NCBI GenBank assembly: GCA_934502885.1
Contig: CAKSUT010000022.1
Coordinates: 1 to 37,037, forward strand
DNA: 37,037 nucleotides
From: an uncultured Eubacteriales bacterium
GTDB lineage: Bacteria > Bacillota > Clostridia > Oscillospirales > CAG-382
Reading direction: 5' to 3'
Each line of letters begins with the position of its first letter. Position 1 is the first letter of the stretch. The notes under the pieces were generated by a model, which did not search any database, was not told the DNA's origin, and saw only the letters and a program-made list of their open reading frames with translations. Positions 1 to 5,768 of the stretch are shown here, one piece after another. The translations under genes and the position numbers were made by a program.

Positions 1-245
1 ATGCGAACAAAGCGTGTCCGGGGGAGTGGCTGTACAGCCGGCACGGAGAAATAGCGCAAGCTGTAAACGCAAAGCTCACGCCGCCGAAAACGAAGTCCGA
101 AGAGATAAACGACTTCGTGTGGGAGCTTGCGGAGAGGGGAATTGTCACCGACAAAGCACTGTGGCTGAAGAAAGCCGAGAGCGACGTAAATGTTTATTGG
201 CTGATGAGGAAGTTTACGGAGTTTTTACGGGAGAAAAATGTGTAA
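1..245 (+). CDS. N-acetylmuramoyl-L-alanine amidase (phage-type endolysin), 3' end only
   Basis: The third forward frame is open from the left edge to a TAA at 243-245 and gives about 80 residues with no start codon in view. It begins with the end of an Amidase_2 (T7 lysozyme-like) domain: the motif NKACPGEWLYSRHGEIA holds the Lys and Cys that in this family are the catalytic Lys and a zinc ligand of the Cys-Pro-Gly motif. The remaining 50 or so residues (VWELAERGIVTD, KALWLKKAESDVNVYW) look like the short helical C-terminal extension common in phage endolysins of Firmicutes. The enzyme would cleave the amide between MurNAc and L-Ala in peptidoglycan. The N-terminal zinc histidines are outside the window, so the gene is partial here rather than demonstrably broken. 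A promoter and a candidate small RNA follow directly. The family call is fairly firm; phage versus host origin rests on context. Confidence 0.75.
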   Translation, partial: ANKACPGEWLYSRHGEIAQAVNAKLTPPKTKSEEINDFVWELAERGIVTDKALWLKKAESDVNVYWLMRKFTEFLREKNV

Positions 246-253
246 AAAAAGTC

Positions 254-282
254 TTGACAAACGCCGAAATCTGTGATACAAT
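254..282 (+). promoter_or_regulatory. sigma-A promoter of the solitary-repeat RNA
   Basis: TTGACA at 254-259 and TACAAT at 277-282 are separated by exactly 17 bp, which is close to consensus. Transcription would start near 289, and no open reading frame with a ribosome binding site follows. The next features downstream are a CRISPR-like repeat (341-370) and a terminator (448-488). Confidence 0.75.
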
Positions 283-340
283 AAAGCCAAGGTGAAAACC
301 TTACATTTTTAGATCCTTTGTGTAAGCATTTGCGTGTGTT

Positions 341-370
341 GTCGTTCGCTTCGGCGGCGTGGATTGAAAT
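341..370 (+). repeat. solitary CRISPR repeat-like element (type I-C class)
   Basis: The element starts with GTCG and ends with CGTGGATTGAAAT, as do many 32-nt type I-C repeats (for example that of Bacillus halodurans), but is 30 nt long. Its first 19 bases can fold into a hairpin: C3-G19 and G4-C18, a bulged T5, then T6-G17, C7-G16, G8-C15 and C9-G14, closed by a TTCG tetraloop of the very stable cUUCGg type. The last 11 bases (TGGATTGAAAT) equal the 5' handle that Cas5d leaves in type I-C systems. Only one copy is present, so it is not an array. Confidence 0.5.
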
Positions 371-447
371 AAAATTGACATTAACGCTACAAGTGTTTTT
401 GCTATTTACCCCGGCATTGTACACACAAAAGTGCAAACGCAAGAAAA

Positions 448-488
448 AACCGCCACGGAGGAGACCCGTAGCGGTTCTTTTCTTTTTT
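448..488. terminator. bidirectional rho-independent terminator
   Basis: The arms 448-458 (AACCGCCACGG) and 466-476 (CCGTAGCGGTT) pair with one mismatch around a short loop. A T-rich run follows at 477-488 on the plus strand, and an A-run at 440-449 supplies a T-tract for the minus strand. It therefore can end both the plus-strand small RNA and the minus-strand gene that stops at 494. The left arm and loop resemble the hairpin at 1525-1549. Confidence 0.75.
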
Positions 489-493
489 GTGGC

Positions 494-811
494 TTAGTCG
501 GCAAGCCATTCTTTCGCAAGGTCGGACTCCCAAGCGGTGCAGGTTACAACGGGGTTTTCGTAGTCGGTATCGTCCTCGGCGTATGCCGTAAGCGTCCATT
601 CGTTGTCGTTTTCGGCATCCGCGGTCGCTTCGATTTCGTCTTTGTCCATGTCGCTGAACTTAAGGATATCATCCCAGTCAACCGTGCCGTTCTTCATTGC
701 TTCTATGTAGCTCTCGTCAGCGGTGAAGCTTTCGAGTCCGTCGTTAAGACCAGTCCAACCGGTTGTTTCGTTCCATTCCTTGTAGTTGATTGTGATTACG
801 TAGTTTTTCAT
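494..811 (-). CDS. small, strongly acidic protein of unknown function
   Basis: This is a 105-residue protein beginning MKNYVITINYKEW. The ATG at 811 is chosen because GGAGG lies seven bases upstream; a longer reading from a TTG would run through that ribosome binding site. By hand count it has about 28 Asp/Glu, six Lys and no Arg, so a net charge near -22. There is no signal peptide or membrane segment, and I recognise no family. Several Trp and Tyr residues and an even spread of acids would suit a compact DNA-mimic type fold, but that is speculation. It has its own consensus promoter (882-910) in a leader shared with the gene at 1558-1860, and it ends at a terminator. Its position in the prophage-like block suggests an accessory phage gene. 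Confidence 0.7.
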   Translation of the reverse strand: MKNYVITINYKEWNETTGWTGLNDGLESFTADESYIEAMKNGTVDWDDILKFSDMDKDEIEATADAENDNEWTLTAYAEDDTDYENPVVTCTAWESDLAKEWLAD

Positions 812-881
812 TTTCAGATCCTCCAAAAATTTTATTTATTCAGATTGAGATTTTTTCTTTCCTTTCCCTTTCTGTGATTAC

Positions 882-910
882 ATTATACCACATAAAATCT
901 AATTTGTCAA
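882..910 (-). promoter_or_regulatory. consensus sigma-A promoter, leader A
   Basis: On the minus strand TTGACA (910-905) and TATAAT (887-882) are both perfect matches to consensus and are 17 bp apart. It reads toward the small acidic protein gene that starts at 811, leaving a 5' UTR of about 65 nt. Confidence 0.85.
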
Positions 911-937
911 GTGTTTTTGTTAGATTTTTTTATTTAA

Positions 938-973
938 TTTTGCACAAAGTTTTAGCTCAATTTTTGTGCAAAA
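938..973. promoter_or_regulatory. inverted repeat upstream of promoter, leader A
   Basis: TTTTGCACAAA at 938-948 is the reverse complement of TTTGTGCAAAA at 963-973. It sits just upstream of the -35 box of the minus-strand promoter and recurs in leader B (1988-1998 and 2013-2023, one base changed). It is a candidate operator; the cognate regulator is unknown. Confidence 0.45.
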
Positions 974-1003
974 TGCGCATTGTGTTGAAACAAGCTATAT
1001 TTT

Positions 1004-1020
1004 TACTGTGTAATACAGTA
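1004..1020. promoter_or_regulatory. 17-bp palindrome in leader A
   Basis: TACTGTGTAATACAGTA reads almost the same on both strands, with one G-T pair. The equivalent site in leader B is 2055-2071 with two or three changes. Its place upstream of the promoter suggests a protein-binding site; the AbrB/SpoVT-like gene next door is one possible binder, without direct support. Confidence 0.35.
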
Positions 1021-1062
1021 TATCACAACCGGTGTACAATAAAAAGGACTCATACGAAGAAA

Positions 1063-1485
1063 TTACTTGCTTTTATGATTTAATATTTTTTCGATGTAGG
1101 CTTTTACCGTTTCTTCCGTAACTTCGCACCCATCGCTTTGTATAATGCTCCCGAGGTCGACAATAGAGTGCGAATGGTAAACATTAAAATCATTATGCCC
1201 AAGACTGTAAAACTTGTCAACCCACACTTTGCCGTCCGAGCTGTCAAACATCAATCTGCCGTAGGTTGGGTCAAACATTCCGCCGGAATTAAGCCGCTTA
1301 AACTTCGCGACCGCTTCTGCGCAACCTTTGGGGGCATCGCCGGCAGAAGCTTTGCGAATCATTAAGTTGCCGCCATGGCATGATATATCTACCTCGCAGT
1401 TTTCCTCTAAGGCTAAGGCGCGTACACAGTCTTTAGGTATCGCAATCATCAAACTGCCGCCTTGCTTTTTAATCTTACGTATCAT
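1063..1485 (-). CDS. AbrB/SpoVT-type DNA-binding protein with unknown C-terminal region
   Basis: The 140-residue product starts MIRKIKKQGGSLMIAIPKDC, and residues 1-46 have the pattern of a swapped-hairpin AbrB/SpoVT/MazE DNA-binding domain (basic start, IPK segment, LEENCEVDIS, LMIRKA). The other 95 or so residues match nothing I know. GGAGGG precedes the ATG at a good distance. The gene lies downstream of the small gene at 1558-1860 on the same strand, with a hairpin (1525-1549) between them, so it may be transcribed from the leader B promoter by read-through. AbrB-domain proteins are either transition-state type regulators or antitoxins. No toxin gene is adjacent, so a regulatory role in this phage-like block is more likely. 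It might bind the palindromes of the two leaders, which is inference only. Confidence 0.7.
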   Translation of the reverse strand: MIRKIKKQGGSLMIAIPKDCVRALALEENCEVDISCHGGNLMIRKASAGDAPKGCAEAVAKFKRLNSGGMFDPTYGRLMFDSSDGKVWVDKFYSLGHNDFNVYHSHSIVDLGSIIQSDGCEVTEETVKAYIEKILNHKSK

Positions 1486-1524
1486 AAAGTATCCCTCCTG
1501 TTTTTTTGTTTTTATTTTGGGCGA

Positions 1525-1549
1525 CCGCCACGGAGTAGAGCCGTGACGG
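1525..1549 (-). terminator. hairpin after the 1558-1860 gene (possible weak terminator or attenuator)
   Basis: CCGCCACGG (1525-1533) and CCGTGACGG (1541-1549) pair with one mismatch around a 7-base loop. The sequence is clearly related to the terminator at 448-476. However, on the minus strand no T-run follows, so it may let transcription pass into the AbrB-like gene. Confidence 0.5.
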
Positions 1550-1557
1550 ATAACATC

Positions 1558-1860
1558 TTATTGCTCCGAGAGTACCTTTATCAAGTCAGTTTTTTCGACA
1601 TCTACAAATTCGCCGTTTTTGTATTGCACATACCAATAACCGCCATTGTTTCCGCGGTAGTCTTTTTGACCGTATGCATACACCTGACCTTCAACGGGAT
1701 TTTCGACATACAGCGTTCCCGCTTCGCCTTTGCCATAGCCGCCTGTGTAACCGCCGACCTTTTTGCTAAAATCAATTTTGCCGTTGCTTGCTACAATTGC
1801 TACCCACGGGTTGCTGTAACGTCTTTCGTTAAAACTTTCATACTCTGCGATTGCTTTCAT
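1558..1860 (-). CDS. small Gly/Tyr-rich protein of unknown function
   Basis: This is a 100-residue protein starting MKAIAEYESFNERRYSNPW. The ATG at 1860 follows GGAGG and replaces a longer reading that would include the ribosome binding site. Residues 40-75 are rich in Gly and Tyr (VGGYTGGYGKG, YAYGQKDYRG). No signal peptide or membrane segment is visible. Proteins of this general look occur as uncharacterised genes in phages and mobile elements of gut Firmicutes, but I cannot name a family. Its leader is a near copy of the one before the acidic gene at 494-811, yet the two proteins are unrelated. It is followed by a hairpin and then the AbrB-like gene on the same strand. Confidence 0.7.
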   Translation of the reverse strand: MKAIAEYESFNERRYSNPWVAIVASNGKIDFSKKVGGYTGGYGKGEAGTLYVENPVEGQVYAYGQKDYRGNNGGYWYVQYKNGEFVDVEKTDLIKVLSEQ

Positions 1861-2104
1861 TTTTAGTTCCTCCAAAAATTTTAATTTATTCAGATTGGGA
1901 TTTTTTCTTTTCTCTCCCTTTCTGTGATTATATTATACCACATAAAATCTAATTTGTCAATAGTTTTTGTTAGATTTTTTTATTTAATTTTGCACAAATT
2001 TTTGATTTAATTTTTGTACAAAATGCGCATTGCGCCGAAATGAACCATGCTTTTTACTGCGTAATATAGTATATCATAATCGATGTACAATAAAAAGGAC
2101 TCAT
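1861..2104 (-). repeat. duplicated leader, copy B
   Basis: This is the second copy of the leader described at 812-1054, with the same order of elements: palindrome-like site 2055-2071, inverted repeat 1988-2023, promoter 1932-1960 and GGAGG before the ATG. The shared right end is marked in both copies by TGTACAATAAAAAGGACTCA. Confidence 0.85.
1932..1960 (-). promoter_or_regulatory. consensus sigma-A promoter, leader B
   Basis: TTGACA (1960-1955) and TATAAT (1937-1932) on the minus strand are 17 bp apart, identical in layout to leader A. It reads into the gene starting at 1860 and possibly on into the AbrB-like gene. Confidence 0.85.
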
Positions 2105-2191
2105 CTACGTAAAGGCAAAAAATAAGCAGTAGCCGAAGCCGTTGCTTACACATATATCGTGGGCAAGATGTTGTAACCATCTGCTGAAAAC
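2105..2191. other. spacer between accessory block and tRNA terminator, nothing recognised
   Basis: This stretch follows leader B and precedes the tRNA terminator hairpin. I see no gene with a start site, no repeat and no promoter. If an element inserted at the tRNA-Arg 3' end, this would be its innermost end. Confidence 0.4.
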
Positions 2192-2192
2192 G

Positions 2193-2227
2193 AAAAAACT
2201 CCCGGACGTTTACACGATTGGGAGTTT
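2193..2227 (-). terminator. terminator of tRNA-Arg
   Basis: AAACTCCC (2196-2203) and GGGAGTTT (2220-2227) form an 8-bp stem. On the minus strand the second arm runs into a stretch of six T's. It lies about 40 bp beyond the tRNA 3' end in the direction of tRNA transcription. Confidence 0.7.
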
Positions 2228-2268
2228 AATCAATATCACGAACACAAAGGGTTCGGATAATATAGTTT

Positions 2269-2345
<77 letters not shown>

Positions 2346-2361
2346 ATCTTTTAACGCCGTA

Positions 2362-2390
2362 AGTATACCACAACGCTTTCGGTTTGTCAA
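2362..2390 (-). promoter_or_regulatory. promoter of tRNA-Arg
   Basis: TTGACA (2390-2385) and TATACT (2367-2362) on the minus strand are 17 bp apart and lie just upstream of the tRNA 5' end at 2345. This is a strong promoter for a stable RNA. Confidence 0.8.
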
Positions 2391-2428
2391 CACAAAATTT
2401 GTAAAATAATATAAAGCGCGGCAAAAGA

Positions 2429-2453
2429 GGACGGTGATTTTGCGTCACCGTCC
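2429..2453 (-). terminator. terminator after the FAD-dependent oxidoreductase
   Basis: GGACGGTGA (2429-2437) and TCACCGTCC (2445-2453) are perfect complements around a 7-base loop, and a short T-rich stretch follows on the minus strand. It begins 8 bp beyond the stop codon of the gene at 2462-3892. Confidence 0.75.
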
Positions 2454-2461
2454 ATTTGCTT

Positions 2462-3892
2462 TTATTTGCTGAGTTTCACTCCGCACCTTGTGAGCTCATT
2501 GCGAAGTGCGTCCGCCGGAACTTCGCACGCCGGAACGCCGCTTTTTGCCGAAAGAGCCGCGGCGCACCCTGCCGCTTGCCCAGTGAGTATGCACGCTCCC
2601 TGAATGCGTGCGGCGGAGTGAGCAACGTGATCACATGAAATGCACCGACCGCATACAAGCAGATTTGAGAACTTCTTCGAGCAAAGCGACCCGAACGGTA
2701 TCTCGAAAAAATCGCTTTCAATATCGCCGCCTATCGCTCTGTGCTTCCCGGTAGGGTCGTGAATGTCTATCATGTAAAAAGCCCTGCATACAGCGTCGTC
2801 GAAGTGACGCCCGGTAATTACATCCCGTCCGCTCAGAACGTATTTCCCGACAAGTCTGCGGCTCTCTCTCACTCCGAGACGTGATGATGTCTCGACAAGA
2901 TAACTTTTCTCGAAGCCCGGAATGAAGGTCTTGAGAAAATCGACTATCGCTATAACCTGAAGCTGAGCCGCCGTTTCACCCTTGGAAAGATCTTCTGCAT
3001 CCGCACCGTTTATGTTTATCACCCGTGACATATTGACGACCGCTTCGTCGCTGTGCCTGCCTCGTGTTACAAGAACCCTGTCCTGCGGCATGGGAACATG
3101 GTCGAAAACCGGTTCAAACCCCGGCGTGCCGGCAAATTCCCATTTTTCAAACCTTTCTCTCGCTATACCGAGGTCTCCGAAACGGATGGTCTTGTTGTTG
3201 AGACTGCTCGCTTTTTCGTAATCGACGCCTCGCATCACAAAGAACAGTGAAACCGGCTGCATGAGTCCGCTGTGACTGTATTCTTCGCATTTTTCACCGT
3301 CGCCGTGTGCGGTCGCAAGGTTCGCTTCGTAAAGTGAGTCGAATACTCCCTCCTCACTGCCGAGAACGCAGTCGTCACCGCAAAGATAAACAAGGTCGGC
3401 GTCTCCTGTTGCGTCAACGAAGGTTTTTGCCGATATGCGCAGAAATCCCGACTTGTCCCGGAATATTGCCGACGTAACACTGCCTTCATCTATTTCGGCA
3501 TCGCAGAGAACCGTGTGAAAATGTACGTCAACGCCGGAATTGTGTGCCGCCTTCAGCAGTGCGTACTTTGTCATGTGTGGCGATATGGTGTAAACCTTGC
3601 CATGCTCGCTTTCGGAGCAGACATATTTCTTTGTGAGTGCGGAGACGTCGGTTATTATTTCGGTCACAAGACCGCCGAAATCTTCTCCCTTGGCGGAGCG
3701 GTATGAGGAAAGCGGAGTCACAAGTCCCTGACCTGCCTGACCTCCGAGAGTCCCGCCTGCTTCGATAAGTACGGTTTTTGCCCCTCCTCGGGCACTCGAT
3801 ATTGCGGCGCACGAACCGGCAAGACCGCCGCCGATAACTGCCGTGTCGTATTCAATCGTGCGAATCTGTGAAAAATTGTAATTGCAAAGCAT
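2462..3892 (-). CDS. FAD-dependent oxidoreductase (FAD_oxidored, PF12831-like)
   Basis: The product has 476 residues. The ATG at 3892 follows GGAGGT by five bases; upstream in-frame codons lack such a site and encode nothing typical. Residues 14-45 form the Rossmann motif: EYDTAVIGGGLAGSCAA, a helix, then VLIEAGGTLGGQAGQGLVTP. A second FAD-contact region is FVDATGDADLVYLCG, and near the C-terminus LLVCGRCISCDHVAHSAARI with a following GQAAGCAAAL completes the FAD fold. These are hallmarks of the FAD_oxidored family, whose members oxidise varied small substrates; the substrate cannot be read from sequence. There is no signal peptide, so it is cytoplasmic. It is transcribed divergently from the AraC-family gene at 4011, which makes it the prime candidate target of that regulator, and it has its own terminator. 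Confidence 0.8.
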   Translation of the reverse strand: MLCNYNFSQIRTIEYDTAVIGGGLAGSCAAISSARGGAKTVLIEAGGTLGGQAGQGLVTPLSSYRSAKGEDFGGLVTEIITDVSALTKKYVCSESEHGKVYTISPHMTKYALLKAAHNSGVDVHFHTVLCDAEIDEGSVTSAIFRDKSGFLRISAKTFVDATGDADLVYLCGDDCVLGSEEGVFDSLYEANLATAHGDGEKCEEYSHSGLMQPVSLFFVMRGVDYEKASSLNNKTIRFGDLGIARERFEKWEFAGTPGFEPVFDHVPMPQDRVLVTRGRHSDEAVVNMSRVININGADAEDLSKGETAAQLQVIAIVDFLKTFIPGFEKSYLVETSSRLGVRESRRLVGKYVLSGRDVITGRHFDDAVCRAFYMIDIHDPTGKHRAIGGDIESDFFEIPFGSLCSKKFSNLLVCGRCISCDHVAHSAARIQGACILTGQAAGCAAALSAKSGVPACEVPADALRNELTRCGVKLSK

Positions 3893-3922
3893 AATTACCT
3901 CCGAAGCTGTGTGTGTTTCTGC

Positions 3923-3951
3923 TTGAAATTTTAACATATATCGGCTACAAT
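3923..3951 (+). promoter_or_regulatory. promoter of the AraC-family gene
   Basis: TTGAAA (3923-3928) and TACAAT (3946-3951) are 17 bp apart. The site lies in the 118-bp gap between two divergent genes. The oppositely directed promoter for the oxidoreductase must overlap this stretch but has no clear consensus, as expected for an activator-dependent promoter. Confidence 0.6.
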
Positions 3952-4010
3952 GTATAGTAAAAGGCAATCGAAAAATTGTAAAAAACAAACATCGAAAGGC
4001 GTGACGCTAT

Positions 4011-4856
4011 ATGCTTGCAAGCGAAATATCGCCGAGGGTTTTGAGAGCCTCGACTTTTAAATCAACTCCGAAAACGCCCAACAGCGAGGCGGTTAAAAAT
4101 CAGTACTATTGCAGAATTATGATATTTCTGCACGGCAGTGCGGCGGCTGTGAGCGTGAACGGCGAGTTTGATACCGTTTGCGAAAAGGGGGATGTTCTGT
4201 ACCTGCTACCGAATACGCCTTACAGAATTCTCAATACCTGCGGTGATTTTGAGGTGCTCAACATAAGCTTTGATTATCTCGGATACGGTGAGCGCAACAG
4301 GGAATACGTGTCAAAAACCGTGTTTCAGTGTGACTTTGACCCCTCGCTTTGCCGTGAGCGTGTTTGCTTTGACGACGCTGCTGTACTCAATGGGGCGTTT
4401 GCCGCACACGGAGTGAAAAATGCCGCCGATTACGGCTTGAAAATCCTCGAGGAATACTACAAAGAAGAGAACCGCTCCGAAAGGCTTATGTCACTGCTTA
4501 TGTCCTGCATTGTTGAAGAGCTTTGCCGTCGGGAACCGGTGAGTACGCATAAAGCGAGAGAAAAAAGTGCTGAGATTATGTCATATATACGCAAAAACTG
4601 TACCGGTGAAATGAATGCCGGGGAGCTTGAGAAGGTGTTTCACTATCATAGAAACCACATAAACCGCCTTGTCAAAGAGGCGTCCGGCATGAGTCTCAAA
4701 ACGTATATCCTAAAGGCACGGCTCGAGGCCGCACAACGCCTTTCAGAGGAAACCGACATGACCCTGACGGAGATTGCCGTCGCTGTCGGGTTTTACGACG
4801 CAAGCCACTTTTTGAAAACCTGCCGCCGCTTCGGTGTCGCCATAAAACGCCGATGA
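4011..4856 (+). CDS. AraC-family transcriptional regulator
   Basis: The 281-residue protein has an N-terminal cupin-like sensor half (about 30-105, with FLHGSAAAVSVNGEFDTVCEKGDVLYLLP) and a C-terminal double helix-turn-helix of about 95 residues. The second helix-turn-helix is clear: MTLTEIAVAVGFYDASHFLKTCRRFG. The C-terminus ends FGVAIKRR and is a little shorter than the usual GMSPSEYR-type end. The cupin half would bind a small ligand such as a sugar. It is divergent from the FAD-dependent oxidoreductase, which it probably controls. The ribosome binding site is weak (GAAAGG about 14 bp upstream), so a slightly later start is possible. Confidence 0.85.
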   Translation: MLASEISPRVLRASTFKSTPKTPNSEAVKNQYYCRIMIFLHGSAAAVSVNGEFDTVCEKGDVLYLLPNTPYRILNTCGDFEVLNISFDYLGYGERNREYVSKTVFQCDFDPSLCRERVCFDDAAVLNGAFAAHGVKNAADYGLKILEEYYKEENRSERLMSLLMSCIVEELCRREPVSTHKAREKSAEIMSYIRKNCTGEMNAGELEKVFHYHRNHINRLVKEASGMSLKTYILKARLEAAQRLSEETDMTLTEIAVAVGFYDASHFLKTCRRFGVAIKRR

Positions 4857-4965
4857 AGCCGTTGAACGGGTGAAAATGATTCCGCTCCTTTTGAAAACGC
4901 AGAATAATCAGAAAATTTTCACATAACCGACACTTTGATTTTAGTTTTATTTAAGCTATGCGGTT

Positions 4966-4971
4966 TATAAT
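4966..4971 (+). promoter_or_regulatory. possible -10 box before the alarmone synthetase gene
   Basis: A perfect TATAAT lies about 90 bp upstream of the GTG at 5062. No good TTGACA-like box is found 16-18 bp before it, so the promoter is weak or needs an activator. Confidence 0.4.
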
Positions 4972-5061
4972 ATAACCGTCGAGAGAAATGAAATGTAAAT
5001 TCCATACATATTCGGTATATATAACCTGCGGCACTCAGCCGGTCAAAGGAGGTAACAGACA

Positions 5062-5718
5062 GTGTATAACTTTTGCGTGAACACATCCGATATCAACAGC
5101 AACGATATGGCGTTTTACGGCAAATATCTTCCGATAATGGAGGAGGCGACCGATAAACTTACAGCGTCGGTTGACCTTGTTCGTAAGATGCTCAAATCCT
5201 CGTACAGACGAGACTACATAGAGTATTGCACAACACGTATAAAATCCTCGGAGAGCATGAAAGCAAAGCTTGAAGCGAGAGGATATGAACCCACGCTCGA
5301 GAACGCAATGCACCGTGTCAGAGATGCGGTGGGTATAAGAATAATCTGCAAATATGCCGACGACGTCTACACGGTCGCGAATATGCTCCGCAACCTCGGC
5401 GGAATGAATGTTGTGCGTGAAAAGGACTACATCGGCAACCCCAAGCCCAACGGCTACAGAAGCTACCACATGATTGTGCAGTTCCCCGTCGGCGCAAACC
5501 TCGTGTTTGCCGAAATACAGATACGCACCATTGCGATGGACTGCTGGGCGAGCCTTGAACACGGTCTGCGTTACAAAAACGACAGCAGCGAGGTTGAGAT
5601 GCTGTCTGCGGAGCTTAAGCGGTGCGCCGATGAAATGGCGTCAACCGATCTCAATCTTCAAACGATAAGAGATCTCGTTTTCGGAGCGGATAAGCGGAAA
5701 GCGGAAGAAATATCGTGA
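5062..5718 (+). CDS. small alarmone synthetase, RelQ/YjbM-type GTP pyrophosphokinase
   Basis: This 218-residue protein is a stand-alone RelA/SpoT synthetase domain. It would transfer pyrophosphate from ATP to GDP or GTP to make (p)ppGpp in the cytoplasm. Visible motifs are RIKSSESMKAKL (59-70, ATP site), RDAVGIRI (87-94), NPKPNGYRSYH (126-136, guanosine site) and EIQIRTIAMDCWASLEH (151-167). There is no HD hydrolase, TGS or ACT domain, and the length matches RelQ/RelP enzymes of Firmicutes (about 210). The start is GTG, preceded by AAAGGAGG with nine bases between; the protein then begins MYNFCVNTSDIN. It lies just before a two-component system, about 50 bp away, so co-transcription and envelope-stress control are plausible but unproven. 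Confidence 0.9.
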   Translation: MYNFCVNTSDINSNDMAFYGKYLPIMEEATDKLTASVDLVRKMLKSSYRRDYIEYCTTRIKSSESMKAKLEARGYEPTLENAMHRVRDAVGIRIICKYADDVYTVANMLRNLGGMNVVREKDYIGNPKPNGYRSYHMIVQFPVGANLVFAEIQIRTIAMDCWASLEHGLRYKNDSSEVEMLSAELKRCADEMASTDLNLQTIRDLVFGADKRKAEEIS

Positions 5719-5768
5719 CCTGACGCGTGCCTTACATAATATATACATAACGGAAGGAATTAAACGGA

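Larger units (their letters stand above)
289..488 (+). ncRNA. predicted small RNA carrying one type I-C-like CRISPR repeat
   Basis: A near-consensus promoter, about 200 bp without a convincing coding frame, and a rho-independent terminator together define a short transcription unit of roughly 200 nt. Its middle contains a 30-bp element that looks like a type I-C CRISPR repeat. No second repeat occurs within the window and no cas gene is visible. The unit lies directly after a phage-type lysin gene. It could be a phage-borne solitary repeat unit (RNA anti-CRISPR), a one-spacer mini-array, or a decayed array end. Transcript boundaries are inferred from promoter and terminator only. Confidence 0.45.
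812..1054 (-). repeat. duplicated leader, copy A
   Basis: About 243 bp upstream of the acidic gene are nearly identical to 1861-2104 upstream of the gene at 1558-1860. In the transcribed direction the leader holds a palindrome (1004-1020), an inverted repeat (938-948 and 963-973), a consensus promoter (882-910) and a GGAGG site. Identity ends close to the ATG, and the two coding regions are unrelated. Confidence 0.85.

Noticed and set aside
14..295. A 93-codon plus-strand frame at the left edge.
   Set aside because: It overlaps, in another frame, the amidase tail, which has the conserved NKACPG motif; the 93-codon frame is Arg/Lys-rich and shows no family pattern.
341..370. A CRISPR array.
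   Set aside because: Only one repeat is present; no second copy of the GTGGATTGAAAT end is seen in the window and there are no cas genes, so it is listed as a solitary repeat.
390..401. A 12-bp match (CAAGTGTTTTTG) to leader A at 908-919, as a third leader remnant.
   Set aside because: A 12-bp match between AT-rich stretches of 2 kb is expected by chance fairly often, and nothing around it aligns.
375..406. A second promoter inside the small RNA (TTGACA at 375-380).
   Set aside because: The best -10-like hexamer lies 20 bp away and is poor, so no promoter is called.
2125..2185. A short in-frame peptide-like stretch before the tRNA terminator as a gene remnant.
   Set aside because: It is only about 15 codons long, has no start site and matches nothing I can name.
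4740..4856. A frameshift at the end of the AraC-family gene.
   Set aside because: The end is a little short and lacks the usual SPSEYR pattern, but other frames do not continue a better family match, so it is left as intact.
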